Positions 9,268 to 17,282 of a DNA stretch of 64,000 bases are shown here, one piece after another; within the stretch, counting starts at the first letter, position 1; every line of letters starts with the position of its first letter. The DNA is taken from the NCBI GenBank assembly GCA_046052145.1, contig JBJOMW010000005.1, forward strand, positions 62,001-126,000. The letters are read 5' to 3'. Origin of the DNA: Falsiroseomonas sp046052145. GTDB lineage: Bacteria; Pseudomonadota; Alphaproteobacteria; Acetobacterales; Acetobacteraceae. Below the pieces are notes generated by a model. It searched no databases. It had not been told where the DNA came from and saw nothing but the letters and a program-made list of their open reading frames with translations. The translations under genes and the position numbers were made by a program.

Positions 9268-10903
9268 CCGCAAGCCCTGGCGGGCCCAGCTCGCTGCCGC
9301 GGAGCGCCAGGGTGAGGCGCACCGCCAGCCCCTGCGGTGTCCAGCTGATTTCGGTCCGCCCGCCCGGCAGCGTCGCCAGCGCGCGGCGCAGCAACTGGCT
9401 GCCGAAGCCCTCCCGCCGCGGGGGCGCGGCGATGGCGGGCCCGTCGCGCTCGATCCAGTCCAGCACCAGCATGGGCGCGCCTTCGGCCGGCACCACGCGC
9501 CAGGCGATCTCGAGCCGCCCTTCGGGGACCGACAGCGCGCCATATTTCGCGGCATTCGTCGCCAACTCATGCAGCACCATGCCGAGCGGCACTGCGGCGT
9601 CCGCGGGCAGGCGCACATCCGGCCCGGTTGTGCTGATGCGCCCGATGCCGAGCCGGTAGGGCGCGACCACCTCCGTCACCAGCACGCGCAGCGCCAGCAC
9701 GCCATCCGGCTCCTCGAGCAGCATGGTGTGGGTGCGCGCCAGGGTGCGGAGCCTTGCGCCGAACTGCGCCGCGAAGGCCGCCGGCTCGCGCGTCGTGCGC
9801 GCCGAGAGCGTCGCGAGCGACTGCGCGGTGGTCAGCAGGTTCTTCACCCGGTGGTGCAACTCCCGCACCAGCAGGTCGCGCTGCTCCTCGGCCGAGCGGC
9901 GGCGCTCAGCGGCATCGGCCATCGCCTCGGCCACGGCATTCACCTCGGCGATTGGGGTGGCGAGGCGCGGCGGCGGGCGGCCCTCGGCGAGGGCGGCGGC
10001 GGCCGCGCCAAGGCTCGCCACCGGCGCGGCGATGCGGCGGGCCATCATCATGCTTGTGGTGACGGCGAGGCCGAGCAGCCCGAGCACCGCCGCGCCGAGG
10101 ATCACGACGGAGCGCCAGGCCGGCGCCCATAGCGCCGCCGGCATCACGCCGACCCCGGCGGCCAGGCCGGTGACGGCGGAACGCGCCTGCGCCACCAGGA
10201 CGGGCTCGCCCTGCGCGGTCTGGCGGCGCCAGAGGCCGTTCGGGCTGGTGCGGAGCGCAGTGCGCGCGGCGTCCGGGATCGGGCGGCCGATGGCCTCGGC
10301 GTCATCGTGCCAGCGCGTGACCAGCCGGCCTTCGGCATCCACCAGCGCGGGGATGCGCGCCGCATCGAAGCGGCTGGCAAAGGCCGGTGCGGCCAGCACC
10401 TCGTGCAGGCGCGCTGGCGGCAGGGCCAGCACCAGCAGGCCCAGCGTGCCCTGTTCGACGATCAGCAGCGCCTGGCCGCCCGAGGCTGGATCCTCCACCA
10501 GCGGCGAGACGATGCCGCCGGCTTGCGCCAGAGCCAGCGCCGCCCGGCGTGCCTCTTTGGGCAGGGGCTCGGCCCGTGTATCCGCCAGCGGTGCGCCGGC
10601 GGGATCGAGCAGCGTCAGGTGCAGCTCCATCGCCGCCCGGAAAGCGGCCATCCGCGCGACCGGTGCCTGCTCGGCGCCGTCATGCGCGAAGCGGCGCAGC
10701 GCTGCGAGCTTCTGCAGCACCAGCCGGTCGGCCTGGTCGAGCAGCGCGCGCGCATCGGCGAGCGCCGCTGCTTCCAGCTGGTGGCGCGCCTCCCGCACTT
10801 GCAGCGCGCCGAGGCCGGCCGCGAGCGCCAGAAGCGGCATCGCGAGCACGAGGGAGACCACGCCAAGCAGGACCCGCAGCGAGCGCGGCCTGGTCTGGTT
10901 CAT
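9257..10903 (-). CDS. HWE-type sensor histidine kinase with periplasmic sensor and HAMP-like linker
   Basis: A membrane-bound signal kinase of 548 residues starting at ATG 10903 (MNQTRPRSLR). Layout: TM1 about 10-33, extracytoplasmic sensor about 34-262, TM2 about 264-285, HAMP-like linker about 286-335, then the HisKA_2/HWE dimerisation domain with ELHHRVKN (phospho-acceptor His about 351), and a C-terminal ATPase domain with HELATNAAKYGALS. The ligand is unknown, and no CheY-like response regulator or EcfG/PhyR gene lies beside it. HWE kinases in alphaproteobacteria often serve light sensing or the general stress response, which is family knowledge rather than evidence here. Its 3' end overlaps convergent mlaF. 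Confidence 0.88.
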   Translation of the reverse strand: MNQTRPRSLRVLLGVVSLVLAMPLLALAAGLGALQVREARHQLEAAALADARALLDQADRLVLQKLAALRRFAHDGAEQAPVARMAAFRAAMELHLTLLDPAGAPLADTRAEPLPKEARRAALALAQAGGIVSPLVEDPASGGQALLIVEQGTLGLLVLALPPARLHEVLAAPAFASRFDAARIPALVDAEGRLVTRWHDDAEAIGRPIPDAARTALRTSPNGLWRRQTAQGEPVLVAQARSAVTGLAAGVGVMPAALWAPAWRSVVILGAAVLGLLGLAVTTSMMMARRIAAPVASLGAAAAALAEGRPPPRLATPIAEVNAVAEAMADAAERRRSAEEQRDLLVRELHHRVKNLLTTAQSLATLSARTTREPAAFAAQFGARLRTLARTHTMLLEEPDGVLALRVLVTEVVAPYRLGIGRISTTGPDVRLPADAAVPLGMVLHELATNAAKYGALSVPEGRLEIAWRVVPAEGAPMLVLDWIERDGPAIAAPPRREGFGSQLLRRALATLPGGRTEISWTPQGLAVRLTLALRGSELGPPGLAATS

Positions 10904-11061
10904 GCCAGTCCAAATCCATTCCGACGGAACAACAGCAACAGTCAGTGTGGGTTGCGATGCCGTGCTGCACACGAAACGGGGAGAGTTGCGGGCTTTGGGC
11001 TTTATTGATCGGGCGGGCTGCGGTACTTCTGCCAATGTTCCTGTTTCGTGCCGAGGGGCGA

Positions 11062-12516
11062 TTGGCCAAGGACCGCACCCGTTTCGTCTGCCAGGCCTGC
11101 GGTTCGCCGCACCCGAAATGGCAGGGCCGCTGCGATGCCTGCGGGGAGTGGAACACACTCGCCGAGGAGGCGCCCGAGGCGCGCGGCCCCGGGCCGGCCG
11201 CGAAGGCGGCGGGTGGGCGGCGCGTGGAGTTCGTGGGCCTTGAGGGCAAGTCCGCGCCGCCCGCGCGCATCCTGACCGCCATCGCCGAGCTCGACCGTGT
11301 GCTGGGCGGCGGCTTCGTGCCGGGATCGGCCGTGCTGGTCGGCGGCGATCCGGGGATCGGCAAATCCACCATCCTGCTGCAGGCGGCGGCGCGCATCGCG
11401 GCGTCTGGCCGCCGCGCGCTCTATGTCTCGGGCGAGGAGGCAGTGGAGCAGGTGCGGCTGCGCGCGGCACGGCTGGGGTTGGCGAAAAGCCCGCTCGGCC
11501 TCGCGGCCGCCACCTCGCTCCGCGACATCGCGGCCGGGCTGGAAGGGGAGGGCGAGGCGGCGCTGGTGATCATGGATTCGATCCAGACCGTCTGGCTCGA
11601 TGCGCTCGATTCCGCGCCGGGTACGGTCAGCCAGGTGCGCGCCTGCGCGGCCGAGCTGATCCGCCTGGCCAAGACGCGCGGCTTCGCGCTGGTGCTGGTC
11701 GGGCATGTGACGAAGGAAGGCACGTTGGCGGGCCCCCGCGTGTTGGAGCACATGGTGGATGCGACGCTGCATTTCGAAGGCGATCGCGGCCACCAGTTCC
11801 GCATCCTGCGCGCGGTGAAGAACCGCTACGGCGCGACCGACGAGATCGGCGTCTTCGAGATGACGGAGCAGGGTCTGGTGGAGGTCGCCAACCCGTCCGC
11901 GCTGTTCCTGGCGGAGCGGCGCGGCAATGTCTCGGGCAGCGCGGTGTTCGCCGGCATCGAGGGCACGCGGCCCGTGCTGGTGGAGGTGCAGTGCCTGCTT
12001 TCGCCCTCCTCGGGCGGCAGCCCGCGGCGGCAGGTGGTGGGCTGGGATTCCGGGCGGCTCTCCATGCTGCTGGCGGTGCTGGAGGCGCGCTGCGGCATGG
12101 GGCTCGGGATGAACGACGTGTTTCTCAATGTCGCGGGGGGCTTGCGCATCTCCGAGCCGGCGGCGGATCTGGCGGTGGCCGCGGCGCTGGTGAGTGCGGC
12201 AACCGACCGGCCGACCGACCCTGGCACGGTGTATTTCGGCGAGATCGGCCTGTCGGGCGAAATCCGTCAGGTGGCGCAGGCCGAGGCGCGGCTCAGGGAA
12301 GCGAAGAAGCTGGGCTTCGAGGCGGCGACCCTGCCGCGCCGCGTGGCGCGGGGCAGCGCGCCCCTCGCCGCCGTGCCGGGGCTGAAGCTGAAGGAGGCCG
12401 GGCACCTGGCCGACCTCGTCGCCGAATTCGCGGCGGGGACGGTGAAGCGGAAGAAGGAAGGGGCTACGGCTGGCGGTGCTTCCGCTGCTCCTCCTCCGCC
12501 CGTTGGCACGCCCTGA
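11062..12516 (+). CDS. radA: DNA repair protein RadA/Sms
   Basis: RecA-related ATPase that promotes branch migration during recombinational repair. I chose TTG 11062 because the following residues (AKDRTRFVCQACG) align with the family's MAKxxTxFVCQxCG start. ATG 11035 would add nine residues. From TTG the protein has 484 residues: a four-cysteine zinc finger (Cys10, 13, 24, 27), Walker A GGDPGIGKST, the RadA-specific KNRYG motif and a Lon-protease-like C-terminal domain. The last 53 bases overlap the convergent brnA gene. The tail beyond about residue 460 (KRKKEGATAGG) is an unusual Gly/Ala/Pro-rich extension. Confidence 0.95.
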   Translation: MAKDRTRFVCQACGSPHPKWQGRCDACGEWNTLAEEAPEARGPGPAAKAAGGRRVEFVGLEGKSAPPARILTAIAELDRVLGGGFVPGSAVLVGGDPGIGKSTILLQAAARIAASGRRALYVSGEEAVEQVRLRAARLGLAKSPLGLAAATSLRDIAAGLEGEGEAALVIMDSIQTVWLDALDSAPGTVSQVRACAAELIRLAKTRGFALVLVGHVTKEGTLAGPRVLEHMVDATLHFEGDRGHQFRILRAVKNRYGATDEIGVFEMTEQGLVEVANPSALFLAERRGNVSGSAVFAGIEGTRPVLVEVQCLLSPSSGGSPRRQVVGWDSGRLSMLLAVLEARCGMGLGMNDVFLNVAGGLRISEPAADLAVAAALVSAATDRPTDPGTVYFGEIGLSGEIRQVAQAEARLREAKKLGFEAATLPRRVARGSAPLAAVPGLKLKEAGHLADLVAEFAAGTVKRKKEGATAGGASAAPPPPVGTP

Positions 12517-12835
12517 CATAGGCGAGCAGCACGCCGTTCATCGCCGTCTGGTAGCCGCGCCCCCGCGCCTTGAAGAAGTCCACCACCTCCTGGTCGAGGC
12601 GGAGCGACATCAGCTTCTTGGGCGATGTCGGCGTGATGATCTGGACGAGGGCAGGCCAGCCCGGCGGGGGCTCGAGCAGCGGCGGGTCGGAGTCCGGGTC
12701 CTCGGCGATCGCTTGTTCGAGATCGGCCTCCGACAGGTTGCGCACATGCTCCCAGTCGCTGCGGCTTTCGCCGCGGGCGCGCTTGGCGCGGAGCTCATCT
12801 GCCGAATAGCGCTTGATGTTGCCGTCGTTCCCCAT
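12464..12835 (-). CDS. brnA: BrnA-family antitoxin
   Basis: Antitoxin of a type II BrnT/BrnA module. It neutralises the BrnT RNase by direct binding and, in characterised systems, represses its own promoter through a ribbon-helix-helix domain. The 123-residue protein has a charged, poorly conserved N-terminal half (KRYSADELRA) and a C-terminal domain with the family's SLRLDQEVVDFFKARGRGYQ block (residues 77-96) followed by MNGVLLAYV. It is the second gene of the pair, overlapping brnT by 41 bases. Its 3' end also lies antisense over the last 53 bases of radA. Confidence 0.88.
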   Translation of the reverse strand: MGNDGNIKRYSADELRAKRARGESRSDWEHVRNLSEADLEQAIAEDPDSDPPLLEPPPGWPALVQIITPTSPKKLMSLRLDQEVVDFFKARGRGYQTAMNGVLLAYVRACQRAEEEQRKHRQP

Positions 12836-13067
12836 GGCGCGATGTCCTCAGCGAGATGACGCGGATCGCGTCCTCGCGTTGCGTATAGATCAGCGTCACA
12901 TAGTCCGGGCCGATGCGCCCGATGGCCTTGAAGCGGGCCGCGTCCGTGCCGGGATGCGTGGGCAGGATCAGGTGGTTTCCGTCGAAGACGACAATGGCGT
13001 CGGCGAAGTCGAGGCCGTGTTTCAGCAGATTGCGGGCGCGCTTCGTCTCATCCCATTCGAAGTCCAT
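12795..13067 (-). CDS. brnT: BrnT-family toxin (RelE-fold ribonuclease)
   Basis: The toxin of the pair. BrnT proteins are small RNases that stop translation under stress. I chose ATG 13067 (MDFEWDETKRARN), which matches the family start. In-frame GTG 13073 and TTG 13076 upstream are alternatives. The 90-residue protein has the FEWDExKxxxNxxKHGxxF signature and a DYVTLIYTxREDAIRVISLR core. Toxin-first gene order and overlap with the antitoxin are normal for brnTA. The C-terminus (SRHGERRQHQALFGR) is basic as expected. Confidence 0.88.
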   Translation of the reverse strand: MDFEWDETKRARNLLKHGLDFADAIVVFDGNHLILPTHPGTDAARFKAIGRIGPDYVTLIYTQREDAIRVISLRTSRHGERRQHQALFGR

Positions 13068-13108
13068 GAACACCAACTTTCATCGCAAAGTCGGCTCCCT
13101 CATCTTTT

Positions 13109-13118
13109 TGTAGCTACA
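13109..13118. promoter_or_regulatory. Palindromic candidate operator of brnTA
   Basis: The perfect 10-base palindrome TGTAGCTACA lies 42 bases upstream of the brnT start, and a further half-site GCTAC occurs at 13125-13129, so two copies of the GCTAC motif are spaced by about one helical turn. BrnA antitoxins bind palindromes at their own promoter, so this is the best candidate site. Assignment is from position and symmetry only. Confidence 0.5.
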
Positions 13119-13270
13119 ATCGCAGCTACGCGCAAGCGGTATCTGCCGTGCCGCGACACCACCATGACACCCCATCCCCCAGCCGCTATACCCCGCCTGC
13201 TCAGCCGAGCTCCCGGCCCGGCCACCCTGGCCGCCCGGCGGCCCCCATCCGCGCTGACCAGTGGAGCCCG

Positions 13271-13831
13271 ATGACCTGGGTTGACGGCATAGTCCTGGCG
13301 ATCCTGCTGCTCTCGGGCGTGATCGCCTTCTTCCGGGGCGCCGTGCGGGAGGTGCTCGGCATCGGCGCCTGGATCGGGGCGGCCATCGCGGGGATCCTCG
13401 CCGTGCCGTTCACGAAGCCGCTCGCGGCCGGCTATGTCCAACCGGACTGGCTCGCGACCGGCATCGCGCTCGGCGCGGTCTTCCTCGTCGTGCTGGTGGT
13501 CCTGAAGATCCTGATCGCCTGGGTGGCGGGGCATGTGCGGCGCTCCGCCCTCGGGGGCGTGGACCGGGCGCTCGGCCTCATCTTCGGCCTGGCCCGGGGT
13601 GCCTTCATCGTTGTGCTCGCCTATATCGTCGGTGGGCTCGCGGTGCCGGCCACCGAACGCTGGCCCGAGGAGGTGCGGGAGGCCCGCAGCCTGCAACTGG
13701 CCGCCGATGGCGCGCGCTGGGTGGTGGACCACCTGCCACCCGAGTTCCGGCCCCGCCTGCCCGACGGGACCGGCCGACAGGACCCGAGCCTGGACCAGTT
13801 GCTCCGCCCGCCGGCGCGCAGCCGGAGCTGA
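13271..13831 (+). CDS. cvpA: CvpA family membrane protein
   Basis: Inner-membrane protein of the CvpA (colicin V production) family, which is usually encoded directly before purF and affects cell-envelope homeostasis. The start is ATG 13271 (MTWVDGIVLAILLLS), preceded by GGAG. The 186-residue protein has four hydrophobic segments (about 4-22, 30-50, 62-85 and 103-125), the conserved FFRGAVREVLGIGAW motif and the GGVDRALGLIFGLARG motif, then a soluble Pro/Arg-rich tail. purF starts 9 bases after its stop, so the pair forms an operon. Confidence 0.92.
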   Translation: MTWVDGIVLAILLLSGVIAFFRGAVREVLGIGAWIGAAIAGILAVPFTKPLAAGYVQPDWLATGIALGAVFLVVLVVLKILIAWVAGHVRRSALGGVDRALGLIFGLARGAFIVVLAYIVGGLAVPATERWPEEVREARSLQLAADGARWVVDHLPPEFRPRLPDGTGRQDPSLDQLLRPPARSRS

Positions 13832-13840
13832 AGGACGCCA

Positions 13841-15307
13841 ATGGACCAGTTCAGTACCCACCCGCATGACGACGACAAGTTCCACGAGGAATGCGGCGTC
13901 GTCGGCATCTGGGGCAGCGCGGATGCTGCCGCGCTCACCGCGCTTGGCCTGCACGCGCTGCAGCACCGCGGGCAGGAGGCGGCCGGCATCGTCTCCATGG
14001 AGCCGTCGGGGGTCTTCCACGCCCATAAGGGGCGCGGCCTTGTCGGCGACAATTTCGGCGATGCCGCCATCATCGCAGGCCTGCCCGGCCGCGCGGCACT
14101 CGGCCACAACCGCTACGCCACCACCGGCGAGACGGCGCTGCGCAATGTCCAGCCGCTCTATGCCGATTTCGAATTCGGCGGCTTCGCGGTCGCGCATAAT
14201 GGCAACCTGACCAATGCGCACACGCTGAAGCGCGCGCTGGTGCGCCGCGGCTGCCTGTTCCAGTCCACCACCGACAGCGAGGTCTTCGTCCACCTCATCG
14301 CCATCAGCCTCTATGCGACGGTGACCGATCGGCTGATCGACGCGCTGAAGCAGGTGCAGGGCGCCTATAGCCTGGTGGCGCTGCACAATGGCGCGCTGAT
14401 CGGCGCGCGCGACCCCCTCGGCGTGCGGCCGCTGGTCATCGGCAAGCTTGCTGGCGGCGGTTATGTGCTGGCGTCGGAGACCTGCGCGCTGGATATCGTC
14501 GGCGCGGAGTTCCTGCGCGACGTGGAGCCGGGCGAGATCGTGCTGATCGACGACACCGGGCTGCACTCGCAGAAGCCCTTCGCGGCCCAGGGCAGTCGCT
14601 TCTGCATCTTCGAATACATCTACTTCGCGCGCCCCGATTCCACCGTGGAAGGCACGCCGGTCTATGAGACGCGCAAGCGCATCGGCGCGGAGCTGGCGCG
14701 CGAGAGCGGTGTCGCGGCCGATGTCATCGTGCCGGTGCCCGATAGCGGCGTGCCCGCCGCAATGGGCTATGCGCAGGAAGCCGGCGTTCCCTATGAGCTC
14801 GGCATCATCCGCAACCACTATGTTGGCCGCACCTTCATCGAGCCGACGGACCAGATCCGCCACCTGGGCGTGAAGCTGAAGCACAGCGCCAACCGCGCGG
14901 TGCTGGAGGGCAAGCGCGTCGTGCTGGTGGATGACAGCATCGTGCGCGGCACGACCAGCCGCAAGATCGTGGAGATGGTGCGCGCCGCCGGCGCAGCAGA
15001 GGTGCACATGCGCATCTCCTCCCCGCCGACGACGCATTCCTGCTTCTACGGCATCGACACGCCCGAGCGTGGCAAGCTTCTGGCGGCGCAGCACGATGTC
15101 GAGGAGATGGCGAAGATCATCGGTGCGGACAGCCTGGCGTTCATCTCGCTGGATGGGCTGTATCGCGCGCTCGGGCGGCCGGGGCGCGATGCGGCCAAGC
15201 CCGCCTATTGCGACGCCTGCTTCACCGGCGACTACGCCATCACGCTGGTGGACCAGCGCGACAATGCCGAGAAACCCCTTTCTCTCCTGCAGGCGGCCAA
15301 TTCGTGA
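13841..15307 (+). CDS. purF: Amidophosphoribosyltransferase, Fe-S type
   Basis: First committed enzyme of purine synthesis: glutamine plus PRPP gives 5-phosphoribosylamine. The 488-residue protein begins with a 17-residue propeptide, so Cys18 (in EECGVVGIWG) becomes the N-terminal nucleophile after processing. The PRPP-binding motif VVLVDDSIVRGTTSRK is intact. Cysteines in FCIFEYIYFARP, THSCFYGID and YCDACF match the four ligand positions of the Bacillus-type 4Fe-4S cluster, so this is probably the oxygen-sensitive, cluster-containing form. It forms an operon with cvpA, and the SDR gene start overlaps its stop (GTGA). Confidence 0.97.
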   Translation: MDQFSTHPHDDDKFHEECGVVGIWGSADAAALTALGLHALQHRGQEAAGIVSMEPSGVFHAHKGRGLVGDNFGDAAIIAGLPGRAALGHNRYATTGETALRNVQPLYADFEFGGFAVAHNGNLTNAHTLKRALVRRGCLFQSTTDSEVFVHLIAISLYATVTDRLIDALKQVQGAYSLVALHNGALIGARDPLGVRPLVIGKLAGGGYVLASETCALDIVGAEFLRDVEPGEIVLIDDTGLHSQKPFAAQGSRFCIFEYIYFARPDSTVEGTPVYETRKRIGAELARESGVAADVIVPVPDSGVPAAMGYAQEAGVPYELGIIRNHYVGRTFIEPTDQIRHLGVKLKHSANRAVLEGKRVVLVDDSIVRGTTSRKIVEMVRAAGAAEVHMRISSPPTTHSCFYGIDTPERGKLLAAQHDVEEMAKIIGADSLAFISLDGLYRALGRPGRDAAKPAYCDACFTGDYAITLVDQRDNAEKPLSLLQAANS

Positions 15308-16032
15308 CTGACGCTCTACCCTTGAAGGACCGCGTGGCGCTGGTGACCGGCGCCTCGCGCGGGATCGGTGCGGCGCTGGCCGTCGAACTCTCGCGCCTCG
15401 GCGCGCATTGCGTGCTGATCGCCCGCACCCAGGGTGGTCTCGAGGAAACCGACGACGCGATCCGTACCGCGACGGGGCGTTCCGCCACGCTGCTCCCGTT
15501 CGACCTGCAGAAGCAGGAGAAGGAGCTCGACATGATCGGGCCTTCGATCGTCGAGCGCTTCGGGCGGCTCGACATCCTGGTCCACAATGCCGGCGTGCTG
15601 AACAAGCTGACGCCGGTGGCGCATATCGAGCCGCGGGATTGGGCGGAGACGGTGGCCGTCAACATGACCGCCGCCTGGCGCCTGATCCGCACCTGCGATC
15701 CGCCGCTGCGCGCCTCCGATGCTGGGCGGGCGGTGTTCGTCACCACCGGGCGCGTGCCGCGGCCGAAGGCCTATTGGGGCATGTACGGCGCGACCAAGGC
15801 GGGGATGGAGCATCTGGTCCAGACCTGGGCGCAGGAAGTCGCCAACACGCCACTGCGCGTGAACCTGGCCGATCCCGGCGTGGTCGCGACCAAGCTGCGC
15901 GCCCAGGCCATGCCCGGCGAGGATCCGGCAACCCTGCCGCAGCCAGAGGCCATCGCGCCCGCGCTTGCCACGCTCTGCCTGCCGGCCGAGACGCGGCACG
16001 GCGCGCGGGTGGACCTCAAGCCCGCCGGCTGA
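15304..16032 (+). CDS. Short-chain dehydrogenase/reductase (YciK-like SDR)
   Basis: NAD(P)-dependent oxidoreductase of unknown substrate. The start is GTG 15304, overlapping the purF stop. The 242-residue protein has the Rossmann motif TGASRGIG (15-22), NAGV (96-99) and the catalytic YxxxK (Tyr161, Lys165). The usual catalytic serine position, 13-14 residues before Tyr, reads Thr147-Thr148 instead. The GRVPRPKAYWGMYGATKAG region and the overall pattern resemble the E. coli YciK subgroup. Coupling to purF suggests co-expression, not a purine role. A possible stem-loop follows the stop. Confidence 0.88.
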   Translation: MTDALPLKDRVALVTGASRGIGAALAVELSRLGAHCVLIARTQGGLEETDDAIRTATGRSATLLPFDLQKQEKELDMIGPSIVERFGRLDILVHNAGVLNKLTPVAHIEPRDWAETVAVNMTAAWRLIRTCDPPLRASDAGRAVFVTTGRVPRPKAYWGMYGATKAGMEHLVQTWAQEVANTPLRVNLADPGVVATKLRAQAMPGEDPATLPQPEAIAPALATLCLPAETRHGARVDLKPAG

Positions 16033-16044
16033 ACTGCGCTGCGG

Positions 16045-16066
16045 GCCGGCGGCCTGTGCCGCCGGC
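16045..16066. terminator. Strong hairpin after the SDR gene
   Basis: A perfect 9-base inverted repeat (GCCGGCGGC at 16045-16053 with GCCGCCGGC at 16058-16066) with a CTGT loop sits 12 bases after the SDR stop. No T-run follows, so it may act with Rho or simply protect the 3' end. It is the first of two structures in the space between the convergent SDR and aapM genes. Confidence 0.4.
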
Positions 16067-16074
16067 GCAGCGGC

Positions 16075-16118
16075 CTAGACCATGATCGGCGCCGATAGAA
16101 GCGCCGATCACGGTCTAG
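16075..16118. repeat. Imperfect 18-base inverted repeat between convergent genes
   Basis: CTAGACCATGATCGGCGC (16075-16092) pairs with 16101-16118 with one A-C mismatch, around an 8-base loop. A partial second copy of its right arm (CGATCACGCTCTA against CGATCACGGTCTA) occurs at 16168-16180, where it includes the aapM stop codon. The near-palindrome plus a nearby copy suggests a small mobile or bidirectional terminator-like repeat. I cannot tell which. Confidence 0.5.
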
Positions 16119-16177
16119 CCTATTGTTTGGTCGCGTGATTCACGCCTCCGACCGTTCCAGTCTTCGGCGATCACGCT

Positions 16178-17281
16178 CTAACGCGATTCCGGCCGCAGGC
16201 TGCGTTCCAGCGACATCGAATAGCGGCTCATCGCGAAGCACAGCACGAAATAGACGAAGGCGGCGAAGAGATAGGCCTCGGTCGGGAAGCCGAGCCAGTT
16301 CGGATCGCCCAGCGCCGCGCGCAGCGTCGTGAAGAAGTCGAAGACGCCGATGACGACGACCAGCGTTGTGTCCTTGAACAGGCCGATGAAGGTGTTGACC
16401 TGCGCGGGGATGGTGATGGTCAGCGCCTGCGGCAGGATGATCAGCCGCATCTTCTGCCAATAGGAGAGGCCGATCGCATCCGCCGCCTCGTACTGGCCGC
16501 GCGACATGGCCTGCAGGCCGCCGCGCACCACTTCCGCCATATAGGCCGCGGTGAACAGCGTGTAGGCCACCAGCACGCGCACCAGCCGGTCGATGGTGAC
16601 GCCCTGCGGCATGAACAGCGGCAGCATGATCGCGGCCATGAACAGCAGGCTGATCAGCGGCACGCCGCGCACGCATTCGATCACGGCGGTGGAGAACCAG
16701 CGCACCAGGCGCAATTCGCTCCGCCGGCCGAGCGCGAGCAGGATCGCAAGAGGATACCCAAGAGCCAGCCCATAGACGGCGATAATGCCGGTGATGGCCA
16801 GCCCGCCCCATTGCCGCGTCTGGACGAAGGACAGGCCGAAGATGCCGCCCTGCATCAGGATCCACATCCCCGGCGCCGCGATGGCCCAGCCGATCAGCAG
16901 CCAGCGCCCCCAGAAGCGGCGGATGGTGGAGAGGACCACCATCGCGACCAGGATCACGATCATCGTCGCCGGCCGCCAGCGCTCCTCATACGGATAGAGG
17001 CCGAAGATCGAGAACCAGAATTTCTCGCGCACGAAGGCCCAGCAGGCCCCGCCCGCAGCACGGCAGGCGGCGGCATTGCCGTTCCAGGTCGCGTTGGTAA
17101 CGGCCCAGGCCCAGAAGGGCGGCACGGCGAAATACAGCACCGCGATGCAGGCGAGGGTGAGTGCGGTGTTCACGGGGCCGTCGAAACAGGCCTTCACGAA
17201 GCTCGTCGCGCGTTCGCCGAAGGAGGGGCCGCGCGGTGCGGATTGCGCGGGGGCGGAGGGCGTGAGGGTGGTCGCGCTCAT
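16178..17281 (-). CDS. aapM: Amino-acid ABC transporter permease AapM
   Basis: Second membrane subunit of a general L-amino-acid uptake system (HAAT family). The 367-residue protein has a hydrophilic N-terminus, scattered hydrophobic segments, and a C-terminal binding-protein-dependent permease domain with the EAA loop (YEAADAIGLSYWQKMRL, then ILPQAL). The long insertion between the first helices (residues about 60-130) is characteristic of AapM/BztC rather than HisM. It starts 1 base after aapQ ends. No ATPase gene follows, where aapP normally lies. Confidence 0.93.
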   Translation of the reverse strand: MSATTLTPSAPAQSAPRGPSFGERATSFVKACFDGPVNTALTLACIAVLYFAVPPFWAWAVTNATWNGNAAACRAAGGACWAFVREKFWFSIFGLYPYEERWRPATMIVILVAMVVLSTIRRFWGRWLLIGWAIAAPGMWILMQGGIFGLSFVQTRQWGGLAITGIIAVYGLALGYPLAILLALGRRSELRLVRWFSTAVIECVRGVPLISLLFMAAIMLPLFMPQGVTIDRLVRVLVAYTLFTAAYMAEVVRGGLQAMSRGQYEAADAIGLSYWQKMRLIILPQALTITIPAQVNTFIGLFKDTTLVVVIGVFDFFTTLRAALGDPNWLGFPTEAYLFAAFVYFVLCFAMSRYSMSLERSLRPESR

Positions 17282-17282
17282 C

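Noticed and set aside
10904..11470. N-terminal extension of the histidine kinase gene up to 11470
   Set aside because: The extension would overlap radA from the other strand and reads as Arg/Pro-rich sequence; a transmembrane start at 10903 is normal for the family.
16033..16177. Missing aapP gene hidden in the spacer after aapM
   Set aside because: The spacer is 145 bases and has no Walker motif in any frame.
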